Assembly: GCA_048267165.1 (NCBI GenBank)
Contig: JBLWYD010000004.1
Location: forward strand, 62,001 to 126,000
Source of the DNA: PGYR01 sp048267165
Lineage (GTDB): Bacteria; Bacteroidota; Ignavibacteria; Kapaibacteriales; UBA2268
Direction: 5' to 3'
DNA: 64,000 nucleotides
In this document: one piece after another, positions 27,422 to 34,898 of the stretch
Layout: each line of letters opens with the position of its first letter
Numbering within the stretch: position 1 is the stretch's first letter
Program-made: the position numbers and the translations under genes
The notes under the pieces: model-generated
What the model was told of the DNA's origin: nothing
Databases searched by the model: none
What the model saw: only the letters and a program-made list of their open reading frames with translations

Positions 27422-27452
27422 TCTGATTAGATATTTTTAGTATAGAATTAAT

Positions 27453-27476
27453 AAGCCGAATAGAAATATTCGGCTT
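27453..27476 (+). terminator. Rho-independent terminator after rpsA
   Basis: A perfect 10-bp stem (27453-27462 with 27467-27476, AAGCCGAATA) closes a GAAA loop and runs into a T tract. It lies 31 bases after the rpsA stop. Confidence 0.93.
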
Positions 27477-27558
27477 TTTTTATTCTGTATCACAGATTAA
27501 ATGGATTAACGGAATACACGGATTTAATTAATATATTTAAGGAGTCTTGGATAACGTA

Positions 27559-27579
27559 GAGACGTATTGAATACGTCTC
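27559..27579. repeat. Palindrome GAGACGTAT-TGA-ATACGTCTC (left copy)
   Basis: A perfect 9-bp inverted repeat with a three-base centre. The same arms occur at 29575-29594 with a two-base centre, so this is a repeated element and not a chance hairpin. Confidence 0.8.
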
Positions 27580-27638
27580 AAAAATTAGGACAATATTGCT
27601 GAATTGAATGACTCTCATGATAATCTGTTTAAGTATTG

Positions 27639-27658
27639 CCGTTGGCATTAGCCAACGG
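27639..27658. repeat. 8-bp GC-rich hairpin CCGTTGGC/GCCAACGG
   Basis: Perfect arms (27639-27646 and 27651-27658) with an ATTA loop. No T run follows on either strand, so it is not a standard terminator. It is part of the left repeat block. Confidence 0.6.
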
Positions 27659-27831
27659 AAAAGTCTCAATCACCAATCTCCCTTTTACTTATTCTCTCTG
27701 AATGGCGCAAAGCGACTGTTGAAGTCTAGGCCTTTCTTCTCATGGATCCTTCACACCGTTCAGGATGACGCCATTTTCTCGAAAGATTAATCTACCTTGT
27801 AAATCAATTATTCCAGTGGATTCAGAAGTAT

Positions 27832-27867
27832 AAAAAAAGAGACAGCCTTTATCCAAGAATGTCTCTT
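27832..27867 (-). terminator. Terminator after the T9SS-sorted protein gene
   Basis: AAGAGACA (27837-27844 on plus) pairs with TGTCTCTT (27860-27867), with a 15-base loop. On the minus strand the stem is followed by a T tract. It lies 33 bases past the stop codon. Confidence 0.8.
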
Positions 27868-27899
27868 CTAATTTATCTATTTCTATATAAGCTAGATGA

Positions 27900-29318
27900 T
27901 TACTTTTGAATAACCAATGGAGAGATAAAGTTATCTTTATCAATTCTTACTGCTATAAAATAGCTCCCAGATGAAAGATTTGGTACTTCTAAAGTCATAG
28001 AACCTATTAGATGCTTTGGAGTGTTAGTATAATTATATACTTCTGTTCCTTCTATATTATATATAATAACGCTATTAACATCTTTGCTCTCTGTTGACTC
28101 TATAGTTAAACTATTTTGACTACCTGTTATTACATTAGGATAAATGTCTAATCCAACATTTGCTTTAGTTATATTAACGCCAGAAGTAGAGGTGAAATCA
28201 TCGCTATAAATAAGTCCTACATTTGTAGATATATAAATAGTCTTTCCAACAATACTAACATTCTCAGAATTTAGATATTGTAAAAATACACTTGGTAAAT
28301 CATTCAGAAATTCAGAGAATATGTCTATATATTTTAATTCGTTATTACTAAACTCATATAATCCAGCATTTGTAGAAATATAAATGATATCATTTTCAAT
28401 AATCATATTAGTAAAACCACCCGCCTTGCGAGATAAACCACTACCGTCATAAGATTTTGCATCTGGAAATGTGATTTTTTCTAATACACCAGAACTCTTT
28501 TCATATCTAATTAGAAATGCATCTACATTCTTAGTACCTTGATTTGTCGCTTGTTTTAAAAGATACACATAATCATCATCGACAGTTAAATATCTCAATA
28601 TGATGTTAGAATCAAAATCTAATGTATTATAAATATCTATTTCTTCTTTTATTTCGCCATCTTCATAACGCAATAAGTTTGATGAGGATATCCAAAGAGA
28701 ATTACCATCGGCAATTATATCATAGAATCTTTCACCAGTTCCAGCTTCTTTCGAAAATTCGATATTTAGTTTTTCATCATTTAATGAAATTAATTCATTA
28801 TACTTTTCATCAACTACAATAGCTATTACACCACCAGCATTTGTATCAATAAGTTTCACATCCCAAGCCTCAGAAAGGCAATATAGTTTATTATCATAGT
28901 CAACAATTTTCTTAGTAACTCTCATAAACTTGTTATTCTGCTGATTATACTTATCGTCTAATTCTAGAGTTTTCCAGTTATAACCTTCATCTAGTTTCAA
29001 TATTGAGTTTTTACCAGTAGCAACGAATATCTGACTTTCAAATGAGAACATCTGAGAACCATTATCTATTTTTTGCTCTATGTCTGTGGTTGATATAGTT
29101 TTGAATTGATTATTATTGAATTCAACTAGACTATAACCTTTGCCCTTGGAATCCATGAATTTTAAAATCGGTGTATCACCAATACTTGCAGTTTCTTTGA
29201 ACCTATTATTTTCAATTTCTGCATTAGGAATAAATTTCCAAGTTACAGAGAGTAGTGGTAGTGTTGAAATACTTAGTGTTGTTAGTACAACAATTAAAGT
29301 GGTAAATAGTTTAGACAT
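27900..29318 (-). CDS. Secreted protein with a type IX secretion C-terminal sorting domain
   Basis: A 472-residue exported protein of unknown function. Signal peptide at residues 1-24 (KLFTTLIVVLTTLSISTLPL). The body has repeated short beta-rich units with patterns such as IIYISTNAGLYEF and TIYISTNVGLIYS, suggesting a beta-propeller of the sensor/regulator-propeller kind. The last 75 residues form a type A sorting domain (VNSVIIYNIEGTEVYNY, then LEVPNLSSGSYFIAV and a short hydrophobic end), the signal for secretion through the outer membrane by T9SS. AGGAGG lies five bases before the ATG. It is flanked by repeat blocks, so it may be an accessory gene. Confidence 0.82.
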   Translation of the reverse strand: MSKLFTTLIVVLTTLSISTLPLLSVTWKFIPNAEIENNRFKETASIGDTPILKFMDSKGKGYSLVEFNNNQFKTISTTDIEQKIDNGSQMFSFESQIFVATGKNSILKLDEGYNWKTLELDDKYNQQNNKFMRVTKKIVDYDNKLYCLSEAWDVKLIDTNAGGVIAIVVDEKYNELISLNDEKLNIEFSKEAGTGERFYDIIADGNSLWISSSNLLRYEDGEIKEEIDIYNTLDFDSNIILRYLTVDDDYVYLLKQATNQGTKNVDAFLIRYEKSSGVLEKITFPDAKSYDGSGLSRKAGGFTNMIIENDIIYISTNAGLYEFSNNELKYIDIFSEFLNDLPSVFLQYLNSENVSIVGKTIYISTNVGLIYSDDFTSTSGVNITKANVGLDIYPNVITGSQNSLTIESTESKDVNSVIIYNIEGTEVYNYTNTPKHLIGSMTLEVPNLSSGSYFIAVRIDKDNFISPLVIQK

Positions 29319-29399
29319 AATGCCTCCTGAGTTAAATAAATAATTCGTTTCTGAATAAACAAACTAATATTAAAATGGTTACATAAACTTACAAAATAG

Positions 29400-29647
29400 T
29401 TTAAACTTCTATTTATTTTTTCTACTTAAACTACATATTATTCAACCCCTACGGGTCTGCCTAGCCAAAGGCATGGGCTATTTGGTTTAATGGATTATCA
29501 AAGACTACAGTTATTATGCCCCGCTTGGGCTATGAACGGATTTGTAATATTTATTGAGGGGATATGGCTACTCGGAGACGTATGCATACGTCTCTACAAT
29601 CTGTGAAATCAATAAATCTCTGTAATCCGTGATTCAGATAAATGATT
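29400..29647. repeat. Right non-coding block of dispersed-repeat-like sequence
   Basis: No gene is supported in 29319-29647. The promoter-side part (29319-29400) is plain AT-rich leader of the T9SS gene. From about 29438 it contains CAACCCCTACGGGTCTGCC and ATGCCCCGCTTGGGCTATG. The palindrome follows (29575-29594), then AATCTGTG and TAATCCGTGATT, inverted relatives of the words in the left block. The block ends at the DUF4956 stop codon. Confidence 0.5.
29575..29594. repeat. Palindrome GAGACGTAT-GC-ATACGTCTC (right copy)
   Basis: The same 9-bp arms as at 27559-27579 around a GC centre, followed by TACAATCTGTG. On the left copy the CACAGATT word precedes the palindrome, so the two composite elements are inverted relative to each other. 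Confidence 0.8.
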
Positions 29648-30334
29648 CTAATAAGCCGCTGGTGCGTTTGTATCGTCGTCATCGAAGTAGATGTTGATAT
29701 CACGAACATCATCGTAGTTCTTAAGCTTGCGGATAAGTATCTCTTTTTCGACACCTTTTTTGAGCTTCATGTTGTAGTAAACTTCTATAAAATCTCTTTC
29801 ATCAAGAGCTCTGACATTTACTACTTTGAGGGAGCTAGTGCTTGATTTTAGTAGCTTTTTAACTTCATCGTTGATTTCATTTGGCTTATAAGTGATATGT
29901 ATTAGATAGTTTACATCAGCCGTTTGGAAGACGTTAGTGTTTGAAAGCAGGAGTAAGACTAAGCAAATGAATATAGTCCCAATCACAGCGACCAAATAAA
30001 GACCGACACCTGAAGCCATACCTATTCCTAGCGAAAAGAATATAAATACAATATCTTGAACATCACGGACGGCCGTTCTGAATCTAATTATTGACATCGC
30101 CCCTACTAATCCAAATGCTGTAGCCAAGTTATTACCAATAACTAATAGCACAAGAGATGTGATGATAGTAAGCACAATAAGCGAGCTGACGAAAGTACGT
30201 GAGTAGTTCGGGCCTTTGTAGGTAACTCTGTAAACTATTGATATAAGAACACCACAGATGAAAGAAATACTCAGTGAGTATATTATCTCTAGTGCCGTAA
30301 CGGGGAATAGTTCTATGTATTGAAATTCATTCAT
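29648..30334 (-). CDS. DUF4956 membrane protein
   Basis: A 228-residue inner-membrane protein with three or four helices in its first 130 residues, including the conserved GNNLATAFGLVGAMSIIRFR and AVRDVQDIVFIFFSLGIGMA, the signature of DUF4956. A soluble C-terminal domain of about 95 residues ends in an acidic DDDDTN stretch. Family function is not established; members often sit next to VTC-domain or CotH-like genes, as here. The ATG at 30332-30334 starts one base after the VTC stop; an earlier in-frame start at 30364 would overlap that gene and looks less likely. Confidence 0.85.
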   Translation of the reverse strand: MNEFQYIELFPVTALEIIYSLSISFICGVLISIVYRVTYKGPNYSRTFVSSLIVLTIITSLVLLVIGNNLATAFGLVGAMSIIRFRTAVRDVQDIVFIFFSLGIGMASGVGLYLVAVIGTIFICLVLLLLSNTNVFQTADVNYLIHITYKPNEINDEVKKLLKSSTSSLKVVNVRALDERDFIEVYYNMKLKKGVEKEILIRKLKNYDDVRDINIYFDDDDTNAPAAY

Positions 30335-30335
30335 T

Positions 30336-31064
30336 TTATATTTGCTCCGCACGAAGATAAGCAAAACGAGATTGTTTTACTATTGATTTGTGGCTATCTA
30401 TCGCAATTACATATTTAGATGCCGATTCTCTTTTCAGAGATAATGATTCTGACATATTCCGTACCCAAGTTGGAAGAAAATCATCAAACTTAACTTCGAG
30501 AATAAAATAATCCATCATAGCTGGTTTGATATCATCATCTACGAATAATCGATCAATACTGGGATACGCAACACTTCTTAAATTCTTATCAAAGGTAATA
30601 CGAAGATTATTCTGAGTTCTGTGTATCTCTGTGTAGGGTTCTCTATCATATATCACATTTACTATTGGTCTGAGATTATATGACATTACTTGGAAGAAAA
30701 ATTTGTTCAGATCATCATTATCAGTACTAATAGTTCTTTCATTTATCATTCTTAGAGCATCAAAATAATTAGTTGAGAACCTATTTTTCATGCCGGGTTC
30801 TTCAAACTTACGTTTTACCTCAAAAAAGACAGTCGAATTAGGGTCATAATCATAACCGCGAAGACGGACTTTTTTTCTGTGTTTTAAGCCACCAACCTTC
30901 TCATAATAATGCTTTAAATCTATTGAATCAAAATATATACTTCTAACAGTGTAATGCTTTTTTTCAGCATCAACATTATCATCTAATTTGAGTTTCGTCA
31001 ATATTATATTACGAAGTAGTGGAATTTTATTCCTATGAACATAGAATTTATACTCGAATCTCAA
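30336..31064 (-). CDS. VTC-domain (polyphosphate polymerase-like) protein
   Basis: A 242-residue VTC domain of the CYTH/tunnel fold. In yeast this domain polymerises ATP gamma-phosphate into polyphosphate. Visible landmarks are RFEYKFYV at the N-terminus, VRSIYFDS, KVRLRGYD and FFEVKRKFE (basic tunnel residues) and FILEVKFDDFLP (late acidic metal site). Bacterial members are cytoplasmic and mostly uncharacterised. The start is TTG (31062-31064), two bases after the HlyD-like stop; no ATG precedes the conserved RFEYKF. DUF4956 follows directly, the usual pairing. Confidence 0.82.
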   Translation of the reverse strand: MRFEYKFYVHRNKIPLLRNIILTKLKLDDNVDAEKKHYTVRSIYFDSIDLKHYYEKVGGLKHRKKVRLRGYDYDPNSTVFFEVKRKFEEPGMKNRFSTNYFDALRMINERTISTDNDDLNKFFFQVMSYNLRPIVNVIYDREPYTEIHRTQNNLRITFDKNLRSVAYPSIDRLFVDDDIKPAMMDYFILEVKFDDFLPTWVRNMSESLSLKRESASKYVIAIDSHKSIVKQSRFAYLRAEQI

Positions 31065-31066
31065 TA

Positions 31067-32101
31067 TTAGAATCCCAATTTTCTTTTTGCAAAAGTATAA
31101 AGTGGTATTTCTTCAGAGTAGATTGATGCTTTACAAATCATACCAGGTCTGATGAATTTATCAGGATTAGTGACCCTAGCGGTAACTAAGAAGAATTGGT
31201 TGCGTCCTCGGATGCGTATCTCATCTTCTATATTAGTTATTACTGCATTGTAGATATTATCAGTTTTATCAATCGTAAGTTCCACTTTATCATTGAGATC
31301 AACATAGCCGATTTCATATACTTTAACAGGAATTTTAACTATAAATTCGGAAGGGTGTTTTATTTTTATTAGGTCTATACTATCTTGGTAATAGTTTATT
31401 AACCCACTGAACGGAGCTCTGATAATATACTTATCTTTCTTCTGCTCTAAGATTTTAATTCTGTCTTTCAATGTTGATATTTGAGATTGAATTACGTCTA
31501 TAATTTCCGATTTTTCACCAGTTGATACAGTTTCTAAACTTTTATCAGCTAATTCTAAATTAATAACAGCTAAATCATGAGCATTCTTGTATTGCTCATA
31601 TTCAAGTTGAGGTATCAAATCCTCTTTCACCATTTTATCAGCACGTTTAAGTTGTAACTTAGTAAACTCAACATTATTTTTTGCAATTTTTAGTCTATCA
31701 TCAAATTCTTTTATGACAGATTTTTTTTCACCCGTTAATTTGTCTTTTAAATTAGCTTGTGCAACCGCTAGTTCAGATTTAAGGGTAATCATTTCCTGAT
31801 TTATAACATCTGAATTTATTATAGCTATTGTATCATCTTCATTAATTGTCTTACTATGATCATAGAAGCTAATTTTTGCAACATCGCCCCTATCAAATAT
31901 ATAATCAGTCTTAGCTGTCGAGAAGTTACGATCATTATCTATTATCATAGAACTAAGCTCACCATTATTATCACGAGTCAAACGCCATTCTTTGGCAGAA
32001 TAAACGAGAGAATTTGCCTCAATCAAGTAGTTAACTTCAAATGGGGCAAGTATAAATAGCGGTGCTATGAATAGCAATATTACTGAGTACTTTCTTATCA
32101 T
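31067..32101 (-). CDS. HlyD/membrane-fusion-like periplasmic adaptor
   Basis: A 344-residue protein with one N-terminal hydrophobic helix (SVILLFIAPLFILAPF), a long coiled coil (about residues 100-215, rich in Lys/Glu/Leu heptads) and a beta-barrel end containing RAPFSGLINYYQ and GRNQFFLVTARV and RPGMICKASIY, all membrane-fusion-protein features. Such adaptors normally bridge an ABC or RND pump to the outer membrane, but no pump gene is adjacent. It leads a tight three-gene unit with VTC and DUF4956 proteins (two-base and one-base gaps). Role in that unit is unknown. Confidence 0.78.
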   Translation of the reverse strand: MIRKYSVILLFIAPLFILAPFEVNYLIEANSLVYSAKEWRLTRDNNGELSSMIIDNDRNFSTAKTDYIFDRGDVAKISFYDHSKTINEDDTIAIINSDVINQEMITLKSELAVAQANLKDKLTGEKKSVIKEFDDRLKIAKNNVEFTKLQLKRADKMVKEDLIPQLEYEQYKNAHDLAVINLELADKSLETVSTGEKSEIIDVIQSQISTLKDRIKILEQKKDKYIIRAPFSGLINYYQDSIDLIKIKHPSEFIVKIPVKVYEIGYVDLNDKVELTIDKTDNIYNAVITNIEDEIRIRGRNQFFLVTARVTNPDKFIRPGMICKASIYSEEIPLYTFAKRKLGF

Positions 32102-32199
32102 AGATACAAAATTAACACAATTTTAACAATTTATTACAATCTTCAATTACTAAGACAATATATATTATAGAATCCTTCGGACTTTTAATAATTATAGAG

Positions 32200-32958
32200 T
32201 TATTTTAATATTCTATAGTCTGAATTAAAATACGCTTTTTCGAAAAACAGGCCGTTTGCAGGTGCAATTCTTGAACATAAATTCCTATCTTTTTTAGCAA
32301 TAGACTCACTTAGATAGTCTATTTCTAGTTTTCCAGAACCGATATCCACCATAGTTCCAACTAAACTTCGCACCATAGAATATACGAATCTATTAGACTT
32401 AATGTTCAATTTTATATCGGTTTCGTTGATTTGAATCCACTCACATACTTCCAAATCACATTCATAATGATTCAAATCATTATTAACTTTAGAGAAAGTT
32501 GTGAAATCATGTTTGCCTAATATTGATATCGCTGATTCATTCATTAACTTAATATCTAACTCCTCTTTATATAGTGCAAAATATCTTCTTTTGAATACTG
32601 AATAATCTCGAGTAATGTAGTAGTTATACTCTCTTGAAACAGCATCAAACCTTGCATTATATTCTTCATCAATTATCTGGGCATCTAGGAGTTGTATGTC
32701 ATCTGGTAATACAGTATTAATAGCTGGTACAATTTTATCTTCTGGTATTCGGAAATCATCTATAGCAATTGTTGCAATTTGACTAATACCATGAACTCCG
32801 GTATCCGTCCTGCCAGCGGCTATTATTTTATACTCATTAGTAGTTTTAGTAGTGAAAGCTTTAGTCAACTCTCCTTGCAATGATCTCAGACCAGGTTGCA
32901 TTTGCCAACCAACGAAATCTGTTCCATCAAATTGGAATTTTATAATCAAAGTTTTCAT
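32200..32958 (-). CDS. truA: tRNA pseudouridine(38-40) synthase
   Basis: Makes pseudouridine at positions 38-40 of tRNA anticodon arms. AAGRTDTGVHGISQIA carries catalytic Asp52, and the start MKTLIIKFQFDGTDFVGWQ is typical. NRFVYSMVRSLVGTMVDIG is the conserved C-terminal motif. I choose ATG 32956-32958 (252 aa), which overlaps the stop of the upstream glycosylase as ATGA; a further in-frame start 30 bases upstream lies inside that gene. Confidence 0.95.
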   Translation of the reverse strand: MKTLIIKFQFDGTDFVGWQMQPGLRSLQGELTKAFTTKTTNEYKIIAAGRTDTGVHGISQIATIAIDDFRIPEDKIVPAINTVLPDDIQLLDAQIIDEEYNARFDAVSREYNYYITRDYSVFKRRYFALYKEELDIKLMNESAISILGKHDFTTFSKVNNDLNHYECDLEVCEWIQINETDIKLNIKSNRFVYSMVRSLVGTMVDIGSGKLEIDYLSESIAKKDRNLCSRIAPANGLFFEKAYFNSDYRILK

Positions 32959-33584
32959 TTCAGTATCTCCCCCGCTTCCTCTGCCCAAAAAAGTAAATCT
33001 AATTCATCCATCGGAATACCTACTTTGTTTGAATATTCCATAAATCGATTTGATACTTCATCATATCTGGATTTTGTTGAGATATTCGGAACCTCAGTGA
33101 ATAATCCACAAGTCACTAAATGCTTTAGTATATGCCTGTCTAGTATTGCTAAGTTCTTATAACCAATGTTCCGCAAGTAGTGTGCCGATTCTTTTCTACC
33201 AATTCCATTTACATTATTGTTTATCCATTCTCTCTTGTCTTCCCCTGAAATATCTGAGTCAAGAATTGCTTTTATTTCATCCCATTGTTGTTTGATTAAT
33301 TGTAATCTATTTGATTTCTGATTGTGGAACCTGATATAATTGTCTTTATTTCTAAGTATTGGGGTTGTGTCAAATTCTTTGTTTAGAAAATCAAGTTTCT
33401 CTAGTTGCAATTGAACTGCCAAAGCAGAACTAGCCCTACTTTGGGGAGTACAAATACAAAAACATAATTCATAAAAGTATTTGGACTCTGATACGTTTTC
33501 AAATTCATCTAACCTTTGTCTTATGAATGGTTTTAATTTTTCATATTTTTCGTGAAAAATAATAGGCAATTGTATGGAAATCAT
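32955..33584 (-). CDS. 8-oxoguanine DNA glycosylase/AP lyase of the Ogg2 type
   Basis: A 209-residue HhH-GPD protein. The hairpin NGIGRKESAHYLRNIG carries the catalytic Lys131 and AILDRHILKHL the catalytic Asp149, spaced as in the archaeal Ogg2 enzyme of Methanocaldococcus jannaschii. Such enzymes excise 8-oxoguanine and cleave the abasic site. The short N-terminal region with CFCICTPQSRASSA also fits Ogg2. It is less widespread in bacteria than MutM. It overlaps truA by four bases and is divergent from the M24 peptidase gene (56-base gap). Confidence 0.87.
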   Translation of the reverse strand: MISIQLPIIFHEKYEKLKPFIRQRLDEFENVSESKYFYELCFCICTPQSRASSALAVQLQLEKLDFLNKEFDTTPILRNKDNYIRFHNQKSNRLQLIKQQWDEIKAILDSDISGEDKREWINNNVNGIGRKESAHYLRNIGYKNLAILDRHILKHLVTCGLFTEVPNISTKSRYDEVSNRFMEYSNKVGIPMDELDLLFWAEEAGEILK

Positions 33585-33640
33585 AATAATAAATTTTATA
33601 TTTAAGTTTTACTAATTTAAAAATTTAAGCTGGATAAATA

Positions 33641-34819
33641 ATGCAAATTGAAAAGATACAAGAAGAGTTAAGAAAGATGGGAGTAGATGGTTGGTTATTC
33701 TATGATTTTCATGGTAGAGATCACATTGCTGCAAGGATATTAGAATTACCTTCTGGACACATGGCTACGAGGAGATGGTTTTATTATATACCCGCAAATG
33801 GAACTCCTATAAAGTTGAATCACAAAATAGAACCAAATTATCTAAAACACTTACCTGGAGATAAAGAAATATATCTACCTTGGCAAGAGTTATCAGAAAA
33901 GCTTAAGTCAATATTGAAAGATGCTAAAAGTATTGCTATGCAATACTCCCCTAACAACGATATTCCTTATGTATCTATAGTAGATGCAGGGACGATAGAA
34001 TTAATACGTGGATTTGGGGTTGAAGTAGTCAGCAGTGGTAACTTAGTTAGTATATTCGAATCACATTTGACTGATGAAGAAATAGAAGACCATAGAAAGT
34101 GTGGTGAAGTAATGTTAACTATAAAAGACAATGCCTTTAAGTATATAAGAAAGAGAATCGATAAAGATAATCCAGCTACTGAATACGAAGTTCAGCAGTA
34201 TATGCACCAACAATTCAGAGATAATGGAATATTCTGGGGTCATGGACCAATAGTGGGTATCAATGAGCACGCTGGTGACCCTCATTTCGAGCCTACACCT
34301 GAGAACAGTCATAAGATAAAAGAAGGTGATTTAGTACTTATTGATTTATTCGCGCGATTTGAAAATGAAGGAAGCATATACTTTGATGTTACTTGGATGG
34401 GGTTTGTCGGAAACGAAATACCAGAGAGAGTTAACAAACTCTTTAGAATAGCTGCTGATGCTAGAGATGCTGGATACGAATTAGTAAAGGAAAGATACTC
34501 CTCTAATCTAGAGGTCTCAGGAGCTGAAGTAGATGATGCTGTACGGAAAGTAATAATAGATGCAGGTTATGGTGAATATTACTGGCATCGAACTGGTCAT
34601 AATATAGCAACTGATTGTCACGGTAATGGAGCTCATATAGATAATCTAGAGACAAAGGATGATAGATTACTTATCAAGGGAACTATCTTTTCTATTGAAC
34701 CGGGTATATATATACCTGAAGATAAACTTGGATTTAGAACAGAGATAGATGTAATAATAGATAACGATGGGAATGTAGATGTAGCTGGGGATATTCAGCA
34801 AGAGATAATCATAATCTAA
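33641..34819 (+). CDS. M24-family Xaa-Pro-type peptidase
   Basis: A pita-bread metallopeptidase of 392 residues. The N-terminal creatinase-like domain is followed by the catalytic domain with metal ligands in LVLIDLFARF and YFDVTW (two Asp), WHRTGHNIA (His), SIEPGIYIP (Glu) and GFRTEIDVII (Glu). This pattern fits aminopeptidase P/prolidase-like enzymes that cleave before or after proline. It is cytoplasmic and single-gene, ending at a strong shared terminator. Confidence 0.9.
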   Translation: MQIEKIQEELRKMGVDGWLFYDFHGRDHIAARILELPSGHMATRRWFYYIPANGTPIKLNHKIEPNYLKHLPGDKEIYLPWQELSEKLKSILKDAKSIAMQYSPNNDIPYVSIVDAGTIELIRGFGVEVVSSGNLVSIFESHLTDEEIEDHRKCGEVMLTIKDNAFKYIRKRIDKDNPATEYEVQQYMHQQFRDNGIFWGHGPIVGINEHAGDPHFEPTPENSHKIKEGDLVLIDLFARFENEGSIYFDVTWMGFVGNEIPERVNKLFRIAADARDAGYELVKERYSSNLEVSGAEVDDAVRKVIIDAGYGEYYWHRTGHNIATDCHGNGAHIDNLETKDDRLLIKGTIFSIEPGIYIPEDKLGFRTEIDVIIDNDGNVDVAGDIQQEIIII

Positions 34820-34846
34820 CTCTTACTAATTGAATCAGTATAAACT

Positions 34847-34876
34847 AAAAATGCCACTCTGTAGAGTGGCATTTTT
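34847..34876. terminator. Bidirectional terminator ending the respiratory operon and the M24 gene
   Basis: A perfect 13-bp stem (34847-34859 with 34864-34876, core ATGCCACTC) closes a TGTA loop, with A and T runs on both sides. It serves both converging transcripts. Confidence 0.95.
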
Positions 34877-34898
34877 TTATTCTATTTCTATTTAATTC

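Larger units (their letters stand above)
27484..27831. repeat. Left non-coding block of dispersed-repeat-like sequence
   Basis: No gene is supported here. The block holds CACAGATTAAATGGATT and ACACGGATTT words, then the GAGACGTAT palindrome (27559-27579), a second hairpin (27639-27658), and near 27745-27770 GGATCCTTCACACCGTTCAG followed by GATGACG. Such words resemble short dispersed repeats I recall from FCB-group and other environmental genomes. Related words recur in inverted order beyond the T9SS gene. Copy number cannot be tested in one window. Confidence 0.5.

Noticed and set aside
27608..27790. 60-codon open frame containing SWILHTVQDD
   Set aside because: That peptide is what the dispersed GGATCC..GATGAC repeat gives when translated; start and context do not support a gene.
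29575..29594. The right palindrome as terminator for the DUF4956 gene
   Set aside because: The stem is strong but is not followed by a T tract on the minus strand, and the same element appears on the other side of the T9SS gene.
29642..29845. 67-codon plus-strand frame
   Set aside because: It is antisense to the C-terminal coding region of the DUF4956 gene and has no ribosome-binding site.
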